The notes under the pieces were generated by a model, which saw nothing but the letters and a program-made list of their open reading frames with translations, did not search any database and was not told where the DNA came from. From assembly GCA_026707285.1 (NCBI GenBank), contig JAPOXD010000023.1, positions 215,012 through 279,011 of the forward strand: DNA of 64,000 nt, read 5' to 3'. The position numbers were made by a program, and so were the translations under genes. The stretch comes from Chloroflexota bacterium (GTDB lineage: Bacteria > Chloroflexota > UBA11872). Shown here in pieces: positions 1-8,599 of this stretch (positions are counted from its first letter, which is position 1; each line of letters starts with the position of its first letter).

Positions 1-472
1 TGACCTCGGGAAACAGGCTCGGCTGCGTGGCCAGGTAAAAGATGCGGTTGCCGCCGGTGCCGTGCGCCTCCTCCAGCGCCGGAAGCTCCGCGGTCAGGCG
101 GTCGAATCCCTCGTCGTCGCTCGAGTCGCCCCGGAGGTAATGCACCCGCTGCGCGAAGTCATCCCAGCTCTCCCGCTCGGGCGCCCCGCTGCGCGAGTAT
201 TTCGAGGCCGCCTCGAGCAATGTCTTGCGATAGGTGACATCGTCCATGGGGCGGCGACCCTGACCCACCACCGCGAACCGATCCGGCAGCAGGCCGTCCT
301 GCTGCAGGTTGTAGAGCGCCGGAATGAGCTTGCGTCCCGCCAGATCGCCCGATCCGCCGAAAATGATGAGCGCATGGGGATCGCCGGGCTTCGGCGCATC
401 GTGGCTCCCGCGCGCCGCCTGGCCGTCGGAGGCAACGGCCGTGGCCGGCGTCGCCTCTTGCGCGGCGCTCAC
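1..472 (-). CDS. zwf: Glucose-6-phosphate dehydrogenase, N-terminal part (runs off the window)
   Basis: Only the first ~157 codons are present; the rest lies left of base 1. The enzyme oxidises glucose-6-phosphate to 6-phosphogluconolactone with NADP, the entry to the oxidative pentose phosphate pathway in the cytosol. The translated N-terminus carries the dinucleotide-binding segment LIIFGGSGDLAGRKLIP and the downstream ALYNL and LATQPSLFPEV segments typical of the family. The start is a GTG at 472 that overlaps the TGA stop of the glucose-6-phosphate isomerase gene (GTGA), so the two are translationally coupled. About 30 residues precede the nucleotide-binding strand, rich in Ala/Thr and probably disordered. 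This frame is open to the window edge. Family assignment is secure although the catalytic His lies outside the window. Confidence 0.93.
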   Translation of the reverse strand, partial: MSAAQEATPATAVASDGQAARGSHDAPKPGDPHALIIFGGSGDLAGRKLIPALYNLQQDGLLPDRFAVVGQGRRPMDDVTYRKTLLEAASKYSRSGAPERESWDDFAQRVHYLRGDSSDDEGFDRLTAELPALEEAHGTGGNRIFYLATQPSLFPEV

Positions 473-2148
473 GACAGCGTCTCCACGATGGCGGCAAGCT
501 CGTCGAGCGCCGCCGCCGGTTCGCTCGCCCCCAGCCGCAGCACGCGGCGCTCCTTGTCGCGCAGCGACCGCAAGTCGCCCTCGGCCTGCGCGTCGATCAA
601 CGTGGCAAAGCCGTAGGCCTCGCCGGGAATCGGCACGTCCTCGCGGTGATCGCTGATGATCTGCATGAAGACACCCCTATTCGGTCCACCCTTGTGTAGC
701 TGCCCGGTGGAGTGGAGAAACCGCGGACCAAAACCCAAGGTCGTGGCCAGCCTGGTGCGGTCGCGAATCGACGTCTGAATTCGTTGCAGCCGGGCCTCGT
801 GCGCCGGCGTGCGGTCGAGGTAGGCGTGAATCGATACGTAGTCGCCCGGCGCCGTGGCATCGAGAAACGCCGTCACCGCCTGCGCCGCAGTCATTCCCGA
901 CGCGCCCGAAACCCGCAGGGCTTCGCCGGACTCCGAGGCAGCCTGGTCGGACAGAGGCGACGCGCCGCCCATCACGCCCTCCAGCACCCGCGCCGTATTG
1001 GCCTTGCTCTCCTCGACGTTCGGCTGGACGAACGGATTTATGCCAAGCATCCACCCGGCAACGGCCGTGGCTAGCTCCCAGCGGAGAAACTCGGCGCCCA
1101 GGTCGTGGACGTCACTCATCGTGAGCCGGATCACCGGATGGCCGGCTTCGGCCAACGCATCCAAGCCGTCCAGCGCCTCGTCGCCGACGGACATTCCCAC
1201 GAACACGCGGTCATCGCCATAGACCGACGGGTCGCCGAGCGCCTCGCCGTCGACCGGCAATATGCCGCGTCCCTGTTTACCGGTGCTCTCGGCAACGAGC
1301 TGCTCGATCCACGCTCCCAAGGGCGCTGTCGTCGGCGACAGCACGAGCGTCAGCTTGTCCCGACCGCGCTCTTCGAGATCGCCAAGCGCCAGACCCATAC
1401 GAAGTGCAAAGTTCTTCGCCATATCTGTCTCTTGCAGCGCCGCCTGCCCGAACTCGACGGCGCGGGTCAGCAATGTCGCGATGTCCAGACCAATCAATGC
1501 CGCCGGCACGAGTCCGAAGTACGACAGCGCCGAGTAGCGCCCGCCGATCCGGGGATCATTCAGGAAGGTGCGGGCGAACCCGTCGTCCGACGCGCGCCGA
1601 GCCAGCGAGGTTCCGGGATCGGTGATCGCCACGAAGTGAGATCCGGCATCGGGAATCCCACGTTCCTTATACCGCGCCCGAAACGTCGCGTAGAGCGTCG
1701 CCGTCTCCAGGGTGCCGCCGGACTTGCTCGCCACGATGAACAACGTGCGTGCGAGATCGATGGCATCGCTCACGCGCCGCACGGTCGCCGGGTCGGTGGA
1801 ATCGAGCACCGTCAAGCGAGGCCGGCCGGCGGCCGCCGGCAGCATCGCCGCCATCACTTCCGGCGCCAGGCTGCTCCCGCCCATGCCCAGCAACACCACG
1901 TCGTCGATGTCGGCGGAGGCCCTTGCCGCCCATTCCGAAATGGCGTCGGCCTCCGGCTCCAGCCGTTCCGCAATGCGAATCCAGCCCAGCAGATTTGCGA
2001 TCTCGGCTCGCTGTCCGGCGTCGTCCGACCAGAGCGACGCGTCCTCATCTGACACCCGCGCCACCAGCCGTTCCGCGCCAGCCCGAGCCTCGGCATCGGA
2101 GATGTCCAGGGTCGTGGCGCGCATCGCCAGCCGCGGCGTGGAGGGCAT
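469..2148 (-). CDS. pgi: Glucose-6-phosphate isomerase (the type often fused to transaldolase)
   Basis: Interconverts glucose-6-phosphate and fructose-6-phosphate. The 559-residue protein shows GMGGSSLAPE (about 88-97), the sugar-phosphate-binding SKSGGTLET (about 141-149) and an EQLVAESTGKQGRG segment holding the catalytic-region Glu. These are hallmarks of the SIS-domain isomerase that forms the C-terminal half of bifunctional transaldolase/isomerase proteins in many bacteria. Here it is a separate gene: the ATG at 2148 lies 2 bases after the transaldolase stop, and the end overlaps zwf by 4 bases. Order in the operon is kinase, rpiB, tal, pgi, zwf, so it feeds hexose phosphate into or out of the pentose phosphate pathway. 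All key motifs look intact. Confidence 0.93.
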   Translation of the reverse strand: MPSTPRLAMRATTLDISDAEARAGAERLVARVSDEDASLWSDDAGQRAEIANLLGWIRIAERLEPEADAISEWAARASADIDDVVLLGMGGSSLAPEVMAAMLPAAAGRPRLTVLDSTDPATVRRVSDAIDLARTLFIVASKSGGTLETATLYATFRARYKERGIPDAGSHFVAITDPGTSLARRASDDGFARTFLNDPRIGGRYSALSYFGLVPAALIGLDIATLLTRAVEFGQAALQETDMAKNFALRMGLALGDLEERGRDKLTLVLSPTTAPLGAWIEQLVAESTGKQGRGILPVDGEALGDPSVYGDDRVFVGMSVGDEALDGLDALAEAGHPVIRLTMSDVHDLGAEFLRWELATAVAGWMLGINPFVQPNVEESKANTARVLEGVMGGASPLSDQAASESGEALRVSGASGMTAAQAVTAFLDATAPGDYVSIHAYLDRTPAHEARLQRIQTSIRDRTRLATTLGFGPRFLHSTGQLHKGGPNRGVFMQIISDHREDVPIPGEAYGFATLIDAQAEGDLRSLRDKERRVLRLGASEPAAALDELAAIVETLS

Positions 2149-2150
2149 GA

Positions 2151-3278
2151 TCAGGCGCGCAGCGCGGCTGCCTTCGCGTCCAGATCGGCCAAGAGCTCGT
2201 CGTAGGAGTCCACGAACTTTTGGACGCCCTCGTCCTCAAGTTGGTCCATCACCGCGTCCAGGTCGATGCCCAGCCGCTGGAGCCGTTCGAGCACCTCGTC
2301 CCAGAAGTCCATGTCGGCGCGAACCGTCTCCTGCACCTCGCCCGTGTCGCGGAACGCCGTCATGGTGTTCTCGGGCATCGTGTTGACGGTGTCCGGACCG
2401 ATTAGCTCGTCCACGTATCGCGTGGGCGGATAGGCCGGGTTCTTCGTGCTGGTGCTGGCCCAGAGTGGTCGCTGCCGGCGCGCCCCACGGGCCGCCAGTC
2501 GCTGGAATCGCTCGCCGCCGAAGACCTCCTCGAAAATCCGATAGCAGGCCTTGGAGTTCGCAATGGCCGCCTGCCCCAGCAGGTCGCGGGCTTCGGTGGC
2601 CGCGTCGGGACGGCTGGCCGCCAGCGCCTCCAGTTGGTCGTCCACGGCCGTATCGATGCGGCTGACGAATGTGCTCGCCACCGACGCCACCGCATCGAGC
2701 GATTCGCCACGCGCGGCGCGCGCTTCCAGCGCATTCAGATACGACTCCGCAACCGCGCGATAGACCTCCTGCGCGAAGATCAGCGTGATGTTGACGTTGA
2801 TCCCCTCGCCCAGCAGCGTCTCGATGGCCGGCAGCCCCTCGCGCGTGGCCGGCACCTTGATCATCAGGTTGCGGTAGTCCACGCGATCCGCCAGCCGTCG
2901 CGCGGCCGCCACCGTCCCGTCCGTGTCCCGCGCCAGGTGCGGCGAGACTTCGAGGCTCACGAATCCGTCCCGGCCCTGCGTCGATTCATAGACCCGCAGC
3001 AGGATGTCGCAGGCGGCCCGGATGTCCGCGATCGCCAGCGTCTCGAAGGTCTCCTCGGCGTCCTGGCCGCCGGCGAAGAGCGACGCGATTTCGTCGTCGT
3101 AGGTATCGCTGCCGGATATGGCCCCGTGAAAGATCGTCGGATTCGACGTGATGCCGCGCAGGCCGTCGGTCGCAATCAACTCTTCGAGCTGACCGGACCG
3201 GATCAGATCGCGGCTCAGGTAGTCCAGCCAGACGCTCTGGCCCTGGTCGACGAGCTCCTGCAGCGGGTTACGCATCAT
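2151..3278 (-). CDS. tal: Transaldolase
   Basis: Transfers a dihydroxyacetone unit between sedoheptulose-7-phosphate and glyceraldehyde-3-phosphate in the non-oxidative pentose phosphate pathway. Family signatures are clear: GITSNPTIF near residue 43-51 and the Schiff-base lysine in LMIKVPAT near residue 141, followed by INVNITLIF. About 375 residues, the long form seen in transaldolases that pair with or fuse to glucose-6-phosphate isomerase. The frame opens with TTG at 3281, but the ATG at 3278 is the better start, with GGAG nine bases upstream. It lies 126 bases after rpiB and 2 bases before pgi. The near-contact with pgi suggests an ancestral fusion has been split here, or the fusion never formed. 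Confidence 0.94.
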   Translation of the reverse strand: MMRNPLQELVDQGQSVWLDYLSRDLIRSGQLEELIATDGLRGITSNPTIFHGAISGSDTYDDEIASLFAGGQDAEETFETLAIADIRAACDILLRVYESTQGRDGFVSLEVSPHLARDTDGTVAAARRLADRVDYRNLMIKVPATREGLPAIETLLGEGINVNITLIFAQEVYRAVAESYLNALEARAARGESLDAVASVASTFVSRIDTAVDDQLEALAASRPDAATEARDLLGQAAIANSKACYRIFEEVFGGERFQRLAARGARRQRPLWASTSTKNPAYPPTRYVDELIGPDTVNTMPENTMTAFRDTGEVQETVRADMDFWDEVLERLQRLGIDLDAVMDQLEDEGVQKFVDSYDELLADLDAKAAALRA

Positions 3279-3404
3279 CAACTGCGACTCCTTTGTCCTC
3301 TCACGCCCCAGGGGAAGTCGAGGCCGGACGATTCCCTGCGAACGGGACCACCTGGTTCCGCATTCAGCGTAGCAGCGGCCATTGGCGAGGCTGTGTAGGT
3401 CGGG

Positions 3405-3866
3405 CTACGGCGACAGCCGCTCGCCGCGCTCGAGCGCCTGCACCTTATGCAGCCGGCGCACGTAGCGTTCCTCCGAGTCGGCGAACTCGGCGCCGAGAAA
3501 CGACGTCACGATTTCGGCGATCAGCGACATGCCCACGATCGACGAGCCCAGGCAGAGCAGGTTCATGTCGTCGTGCTCGACGCCCTGGTGCGCCGAATAG
3601 GTGTCGTGGCACGTCGCCGCCCGCACGCCGGCGATCTTGTTGGCCGCCACGCAGGCGCCCACGCCGCTGCCGCAGACCACGACGCCGCGGTCGGCCTCGC
3701 CGTCCACGATGGCCTGTCCCACGGCTGCCGCGTAGTCGGGATAGTCGACCGACGCGTCAGAGTCCGTGCCGAGGTCCAGCACCTCGTGGCCGGCGTCAAC
3801 GAGCAGCGCGATCAACTCGTCCTTGACCGCGAATCCACGGTGGTCGACCCCGACGGCAACGCGCAT
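3405..3866 (-). CDS. rpiB: Ribose-5-phosphate isomerase B
   Basis: Interconverts ribose-5-phosphate and ribulose-5-phosphate. The 153-residue protein begins MRVAVGVDHRGF, with the substrate-binding Asp-His pair near residues 8-9, and has the RpiB catalytic Cys in VVVCGSGVG near residue 65. ATCHDTYSAH provides further active-site residues. The frame extends 18 bases further to a GTG at 3884, but the ATG at 3866 has GGAG five bases upstream and matches the family N-terminus. It sits between the FGGY kinase and tal in the pentose phosphate operon. RpiB proteins sometimes act on allose-6-phosphate or galactose-6-phosphate; the neighbours argue for ribose. Confidence 0.93.
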   Translation of the reverse strand: MRVAVGVDHRGFAVKDELIALLVDAGHEVLDLGTDSDASVDYPDYAAAVGQAIVDGEADRGVVVCGSGVGACVAANKIAGVRAATCHDTYSAHQGVEHDDMNLLCLGSSIVGMSLIAEIVTSFLGAEFADSEERYVRRLHKVQALERGERLSP

Positions 3867-3882
3867 GCGTGTCTCCAGTCGC

Positions 3883-3900
3883 ACCGGCGTTGTCGCCGGT
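3883..3900. other. Hairpin in the rpiB leader
   Basis: ACCGGCG-TTGT-CGCCGGT forms a perfect 7-bp stem with a 4-base loop between the kinase stop and the rpiB start, 16 bases ahead of the rpiB ATG on the minus strand. There is no T-run, so it is not a standard terminator. It may stabilise or separate the two halves of the message; this is inference. Confidence 0.4.
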
Positions 3901-3938
3901 CTCGGAACCGCCTCTAAGGATACGCAAGCAACGCGGCG

Positions 3939-5456
3939 CTAGGCGTCCGCCAGATCCCCCGCGCTCGCCATCCGCCGATAGAGCCGTTCCTGCCGCTCCA
4001 TCGCTGCGCGGTAGACCGCCCCCCGTTCGGCGCTGGGTGTGAGCGTCTCGCCGCCAAGCTGATCCACCGCGGCCCACGACTCGATGGCGCCAATCTGAGC
4101 CAGCGCCCACAGCGCCGCGCCGCGGCTGGTGGCTTCTATCGCCGCCGACCGCGTCGCGGGCCGGCCAAACGCGTCGGCCACCATCTGCGCCCACACCCTG
4201 GACCGTCGGAATCCCCCGCCCGACAGCGTGACCGAGTGCGACGGCGGCAGCTCGTCGGACAGCAGGTCGTAGATCCGCGTGAGGCGATAGGTCACGGCCT
4301 CCATGCCCGCCAGCAGCAGCTCCTCCGCCCGTGAATTTCGTCGCAGGCCGTGGATCGTCGCCCGCGCCTGGTCGTCCCAGCCCGGACTGCGCTCGCCGCT
4401 GAGAAACGGCAGCAGCGTGATGCCGTGGTCGTCGGGCGGCAGGTCCTCCACCAGCCCGTCCCAGCCCTTGGCGGGACCCAATTCGGTCAATTCGGCCACC
4501 CAGCGCACCATGTTGCCGCCGTCGGTCAGCGCGCCGCCCAAGAGCGATCGGTCAGGTGACATGCGGTATTCCCAGAGGCCCTGCGGGACTGCCGTGACCG
4601 GTCCCGGCACGACGGCCCGCACCGCCGCGCTGGTGCCCAGGTTCACGACCACCGCCGCCTTGTCGGTTTCCGCGGTTCCCACGTTGCTCGCCACGCCGTC
4701 GCCCACGGCCGGAAACCACGCCGCCTCGGCAAGCGCCGGCCACCGCTCTGCCCAGGCAGGCGCAAGCCCGCGCACGGGAGCGTTCTCCATGTCGATCCGT
4801 CCAAGCGCGTCGGCCTCGATTTCCAGGGCGCCCAGGGTCGTCAGGTCCCAGTCCATCGTTCGCCGGTCGAGCAAACCGCTCCAGGCGGCCGCCGATACCC
4901 CAAGACCGCACGGCCGGCCGAAGAGCCGTCCGTAGAGGAATTCACCGAAGGAGACCCAGCGATTGACGCTCGCCAACAGCTCCGGCTGCGTGCGGGCGAG
5001 CCAGCGGAATCGCGGCGCCAGATAGCTGGCGTGCAGCGGACAGCCGGTGCGGTCGTAGAGCGCCGCCGCGTTCCACTCCTGGCGCAAGGCGGCGGCGTCG
5101 GCGGCGCTGCGCACGTCGGCGTAGGTATAGACCGGCGTGAGCGCCGCGCCCGCCGCATCCACGCCCACAATGCTCGACGCGAACACGCTGCACCCGACCG
5201 CCTCGACATCGCCGGTTCGCGCGTCGGCCCGCGCCAGAGTCTCGTCAATGGATTCAATCACGCGGTCGCTCAACGCCTCGGCGTCGGCGGTGACGCCGCC
5301 GTCCGTGGTCGAAAGGAACCGGTGTTCGACCTTCGCGGCCGTCTTGCGGACCCGGCGGCCGCGGGCGTCATAGAGCGCCGCGCGCGCCGACGAACTGCCG
5401 ATGTCCAAGCTGAGCGCGAGCGGGGAGGCGGCGTCTGCCAGCTTGACCCGGCTCAT
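3939..5456 (-). CDS. FGGY-family carbohydrate kinase, gluconokinase-like
   Basis: An ATP-dependent sugar kinase of the FGGY family, about 505 residues. The N-terminal phosphate-binding segment is LSLDIGSSSARAALYDARG, and the C-terminal half has VVNLGTSAAVRAVVPGP, FLSGERSPGWDDQARA and the adenosine-contacting LSGGGFRRSRVWAQMVADA. This pattern is closest to gluconate kinases of the GntK/FGGY type, and its place at the head of an operon with rpiB, tal, pgi and zwf fits phosphorylation of gluconate to 6-phosphogluconate. A different pentulose or polyol substrate cannot be excluded. The frame opens at TTG 5465, but ATG at 5456 is the more likely start. No strong ribosome-binding site is visible. 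Confidence 0.82.
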   Translation of the reverse strand: MSRVKLADAASPLALSLDIGSSSARAALYDARGRRVRKTAAKVEHRFLSTTDGGVTADAEALSDRVIESIDETLARADARTGDVEAVGCSVFASSIVGVDAAGAALTPVYTYADVRSAADAAALRQEWNAAALYDRTGCPLHASYLAPRFRWLARTQPELLASVNRWVSFGEFLYGRLFGRPCGLGVSAAAWSGLLDRRTMDWDLTTLGALEIEADALGRIDMENAPVRGLAPAWAERWPALAEAAWFPAVGDGVASNVGTAETDKAAVVVNLGTSAAVRAVVPGPVTAVPQGLWEYRMSPDRSLLGGALTDGGNMVRWVAELTELGPAKGWDGLVEDLPPDDHGITLLPFLSGERSPGWDDQARATIHGLRRNSRAEELLLAGMEAVTYRLTRIYDLLSDELPPSHSVTLSGGGFRRSRVWAQMVADAFGRPATRSAAIEATSRGAALWALAQIGAIESWAAVDQLGGETLTPSAERGAVYRAAMERQERLYRRMASAGDLADA

Positions 5457-5568
5457 GCTCGGCAAGCGTGACGCGTCATCGCTTCGCCCCTCCCTAACCG
5501 TCGAACCTCAACCGCCGGACAACCGACATCGCCGCCACTCGTCTTGTTATGTCAATCCGCTGCAGTCG

Positions 5569-5982
5569 CTACGAGGCGTCAGGTTCCTTTGGCGGCTCCT
5601 TCTCGTCCTTCGCCGCCTCCGGGCGCAGGCGCTCGCCGACGTCCTCGATCACCGACTCGACCTTCCGGCGCAGCTCTTTGGCCTCGGGACGCTGCATCGC
5701 GGCATCCACCGCCCCGCGAGCCTTCTCGCCGATCTGCTGGACGTCCTCCCGCACCCGCTGCACGTCCTCCCGCGCCAGCGTCTCCTCGACCTGGCTGCGA
5801 GCCTTGGCGCCGAGCGCCTTCGCGTCCTCGCGCAGGCGCTGCGCCTGATCGCTCGCCAGCGCCTCATCCACCGCCGCGCGCGCCTCGCCGATCCGATGCT
5901 GCACGCGCTCACTCTTCAGCTCGGCCTCGGCCTGGCGCGCGAGCTCCCGCGCCTTCTTCTGCCACGACTGCTTGTCGGTCAA
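5569..5982 (-). CDS. Small charged helical (coiled-coil) protein
   Basis: A 137-residue protein made almost entirely of charged amphipathic helix. Roughly heptad/11-residue units recur: AREDVQRVREDVQQIGEKAR, RGAVDAAMQRPEAKELRRKV and RAAVDEALASDQAQRLREDA. No signal peptide, no Cys and no membrane segment. The C-terminus is Lys/Glu/Pro-rich (KDEKEPPKEPDAS). Such repeats resemble apolipoprotein-like or late-embryogenesis-type stress proteins, but I do not recognise a specific family. It is upstream of the kinase by 112 bases on the same strand and diverges from the dehydrogenase gene at 6077. Coding status is supported by the clean start (ATG at 5982) and consistent composition. Confidence 0.6.
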   Translation of the reverse strand: MTDKQSWQKKARELARQAEAELKSERVQHRIGEARAAVDEALASDQAQRLREDAKALGAKARSQVEETLAREDVQRVREDVQQIGEKARGAVDAAMQRPEAKELRRKVESVIEDVGERLRPEAAKDEKEPPKEPDAS

Positions 5983-6076
5983 ATCTCAGACCCCCAATGT
6001 CCAAAGTTCCTCTAGGGCAAGCCTACTCCTACGGTGCATGGTACGGTCCGATACCCGCGCGCATCTGTGATGTTGC

Positions 6077-7075
6077 ATGCCAATTCCGCGACGCGTCGCC
6101 GTCACCGAAGTCAACCACTGGCACTCGTCCTTCGACGCCGCCTACCTGCAAGTGCTGCGCGATCTCGATGTCGACATCGTGGGGGTGTCGGACGCGGACC
6201 TGGCGCTCGCCGAGGACCGGGCGCGGCGCTTCGACAGCCGCGCGTTCGCCGACTACCGCGCCATGATCGAGGAGACCAAGCCCGACTTCGTCGTCGCGCT
6301 CGGGCGGCATATCGACATGCCGGCTATCGCCCGCTTCCTCATCGAAGCCGACATTCCCTTCATGATGGAAAAACCCATGGGCACCACGGCCGAGGACGTG
6401 AACGCGCTGGCGGACCTGGCCGAGGCGCGCGGCGCCTGGGCGGCGGTGCCGTTCCCGAACCGCCTGCTGCCGTGGGCCGTTCGGGCCAAGGCCATGATCG
6501 AGGCCGGCGAGTTCGGAAAGATCTCGCACGTCGTGATGCGCCTGATCCGCCCCACCATGCAGCGTTATGTCGAATGGGATTCGCCCTGGATGTGGGACCG
6601 GGAGCTCGCCGGCGGCGGGGCCCTGCTCAACCTCGGCGGCCACGGCATGGACCTCGCCCGGATGCTGCTAGGACCGGACGTGTCGGTGGCGACGGCGGTC
6701 ATCAGCAACCGCGTGCACCAGGCGCAGGTCGAGGACTACGCCCTGGCCACGCTGCGCAACGGCGACGGCGCGCTGATTCACGTCGAGGTCGGCTACACCT
6801 GGCCCACCTGGCCCGCCAACGAGAGCGACCTCGAGTTCAAGGTCGCCGGCGAAAAGGCGGCGTTGCGCGTCGTGCCCGGCGGCCTGCAGGTCATCGCGCC
6901 GGGACGCGACGACCGCTATCCCGGCGCCGCATCCGCCGCCGGAAACTATCCGCCCCTCATCTCGGACATGCTCGAGCGCGCCGGCCGCGGCGACCCGCCG
7001 GCCATCACCGCCAGGGACTGCGCCAACGCCATGCAGCTGGTCCACGACGCCTACCGGCTCGCCGGACGCCAGTAG
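6077..7075 (+). CDS. Gfo/Idh/MocA-family oxidoreductase
   Basis: A 332-residue NAD(P)-dependent sugar or cyclitol dehydrogenase-like protein. It has the characteristic MEKPMG motif (Lys of EKP near residue 99), preceded by the helix-strand pattern of an N-terminal Rossmann domain, and a C-terminal alpha/beta domain with GGGALLNLGGHGMDLARMLLG, where His of GGHGMD sits in the expected catalytic region. The usual GxGxxG at the N-terminus is not evident; the first strand reads RRVAVTEVNHWHSS, as in a subgroup with a HWH segment. The substrate is unknown. It is monocistronic in appearance, diverging from the helical protein on the left and convergent with the small gene on the right. Confidence 0.85.
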   Translation: MPIPRRVAVTEVNHWHSSFDAAYLQVLRDLDVDIVGVSDADLALAEDRARRFDSRAFADYRAMIEETKPDFVVALGRHIDMPAIARFLIEADIPFMMEKPMGTTAEDVNALADLAEARGAWAAVPFPNRLLPWAVRAKAMIEAGEFGKISHVVMRLIRPTMQRYVEWDSPWMWDRELAGGGALLNLGGHGMDLARMLLGPDVSVATAVISNRVHQAQVEDYALATLRNGDGALIHVEVGYTWPTWPANESDLEFKVAGEKAALRVVPGGLQVIAPGRDDRYPGAASAAGNYPPLISDMLERAGRGDPPAITARDCANAMQLVHDAYRLAGRQ

Positions 7076-7086
7076 CCCGGCCGGAG

Positions 7087-7488
7087 CTAGTCCGGCAGCG
7101 GCAGGTCGATCCCCAGCGGCTCGAGCTCGGCGGCCAGCTCGAGCAACTCATCGACGGCCTTCTCCAGTCGCGCCGCGATCCGCGCCGCCGCCTCGTCCGC
7201 ATCGTCCGACTCCGACGGCAATGTGATCTCCCGCGAGTAGCACCCGGCAAACGTGCACGCGCCCGGGAAGAACCGCGACCTCCTGACCGGCGTGAATCCC
7301 ATCACCCGCAGCGCGTGACTCTCCCGAAACCGCCGCGACATGCTCGTGATGGCCGGCGCCGGCTGTACGTGCAGCCACCAGGCCCCGTCGGCCTCGCGCG
7401 CGATCACGAAACCAAACCGCCCCGACGACCGCCGCGCCACCTCCACCGCGGCCTCGGAGTGCCCCGGGCCCGAAAACGGCTCACGCAT
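7087..7488 (-). CDS. Hypothetical protein, 133 residues
   Basis: I do not recognise the family. The N-terminal two thirds is a mixed alpha/beta domain with aromatic patches (GRFGFVIAREADGAWWLHVQP, then FFPGACTFAGCYSREI), and the C-terminal third is an acidic amphipathic helix (DDADEAAARIAARLEKAVDE) ending LEPLGIDLPLPD. Two Cys lie about five residues apart. No signal peptide or membrane segment. A GTG at 7491 abuts the ATG at 7488; either could start. It converges with the dehydrogenase on the left with only 11 bases between stops and diverges from the sulfurtransferase gene on the right. Likely a real small gene given its composition, function unknown. Confidence 0.55.
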   Translation of the reverse strand: MREPFSGPGHSEAAVEVARRSSGRFGFVIAREADGAWWLHVQPAPAITSMSRRFRESHALRVMGFTPVRRSRFFPGACTFAGCYSREITLPSESDDADEAAARIAARLEKAVDELLELAAELEPLGIDLPLPD

Positions 7489-7591
7489 CACGGCTCACAC
7501 ATTCCTGTTGTAGGTCACAATTCCGGCTGCCAAGATACATAGGCAAGCAGCCCGACAAACTTAACAACGGCACGACGCAAGGAGAATCCCC

Positions 7592-8434
7592 ATGGCTGAA
7601 TACGCAAACCCCGACGCGCTCGTCAGCGCGGACTGGGTCGCCGAGCACGGCGCCGACGCGAACGTCCGCCTCGTCGAGGTGGACGTCGACACCACGGCCT
7701 ACGAATCGGGGCACATCGCCGGCGCCGTCGGCTGGAACTGGCAGTCCCAGCTTTCGGACCAGGTGCGGCGCGACATCGCCACCCAGTCCCAATGGGAAGA
7801 GTTGCTGGGCGCCTCCGGCATCTCCAACGACACCCACGTGGTCCTCTACGGCGACAACAACAACTGGTTTGCGGCCTTCGCCTACTGGATCTTCAAGCTC
7901 TACGGGCATGACGCCGTGAGCCTGATGAATGGCGGGCGCTTGAAGTGGGAGAAGGACGGACGCGCGCTGACGACCGATGCGCCGTCGGTCGCCGCCGCCT
8001 CCTACCAGGCCAAGGCCCCCGACGCCGGCCTGCGCGCGTTTCAGCACAACGTCCTCGACGCGCTCGGCGACAGCGAGTCGGTGATGATCGACGTTCGCTC
8101 GCCGGCCGAGTTCAACGGCGAGATCATGGCGCCTCCGGGCCTGCCCGAGACCGCGCAGCGCATGGGCCACATCCCCGGGGCGCACAACGTGCCCTGGCTC
8201 ACGGCGGTCAACGAGGAGGACGGCACCTTCAAGTCCGCCGACGAGCTGCAGGAGATCTACGGCGGCAAGGGCGCTAGTGCCGACAAGGACATCATCGCCT
8301 ACTGCCGCATCGGCGAGCGGTCCTCGCACACCTGGTTCGCGCTCAAGGAGCTGCTCGGGTTGCCCAACGTGCGCAACTACGACGGCTCGTGGACCGAGTG
8401 GGGCTCGATGATCGGCGTGCCGATCGAGAAGTAG
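7592..8434 (+). CDS. sseA: Thiosulfate/3-mercaptopyruvate sulfurtransferase (two rhodanese domains)
   Basis: A 280-residue tandem rhodanese protein that moves sulfane sulfur from a donor to a thiophilic acceptor. The first domain (about 8-125) is inactive in type, with VVLYGDNNNWFAAFAYW in the loop position. The second (about 145-280) carries the active-site loop AYCRIGERSSHTWF with catalytic Cys near 238. The CRIGER loop resembles thiosulfate rather than mercaptopyruvate sulfurtransferases. An AAGGAG ribosome-binding site precedes the ATG by about 7 bases. No signal peptide, so cytosolic. It stands alone, followed by a pair of palindromic repeats. Confidence 0.92.
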   Translation: MAEYANPDALVSADWVAEHGADANVRLVEVDVDTTAYESGHIAGAVGWNWQSQLSDQVRRDIATQSQWEELLGASGISNDTHVVLYGDNNNWFAAFAYWIFKLYGHDAVSLMNGGRLKWEKDGRALTTDAPSVAAASYQAKAPDAGLRAFQHNVLDALGDSESVMIDVRSPAEFNGEIMAPPGLPETAQRMGHIPGAHNVPWLTAVNEEDGTFKSADELQEIYGGKGASADKDIIAYCRIGERSSHTWFALKELLGLPNVRNYDGSWTEWGSMIGVPIEK

Positions 8435-8448
8435 GCCTCCGGAGAGCC

Positions 8449-8514
8449 GGGCGCCCACAAGGGGCGCCCCTATAGGGGCTGAGTCCGTGTAGGGGCAGCC
8501 CTTGTGGCTGCCCG
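8449..8514. repeat. Pair of inverted REP-like palindromes
   Basis: Two copies of the window's main repeat follow the sulfurtransferase: an inverted copy at 8449-8474 and a direct copy at 8487-8514 (TGTAGGGGCAGCCCTTGTGG onward). Each has a stem of about 8 bp, GGGCAGCC pairing with GGCTGCCC, around a CTTGT loop, with GTAG at the foot. A 17-base segment at 8533-8549 also recurs at 42731-42747. Confidence 0.85.
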
Positions 8515-8599
8515 TGCCCGGAGGCTCCCGCGGCGTGCAGCGTGGGACCTACCGCGGATGAATCGCCGTGCCGTGCCTCGCGGCACAGCACCCCACAGC

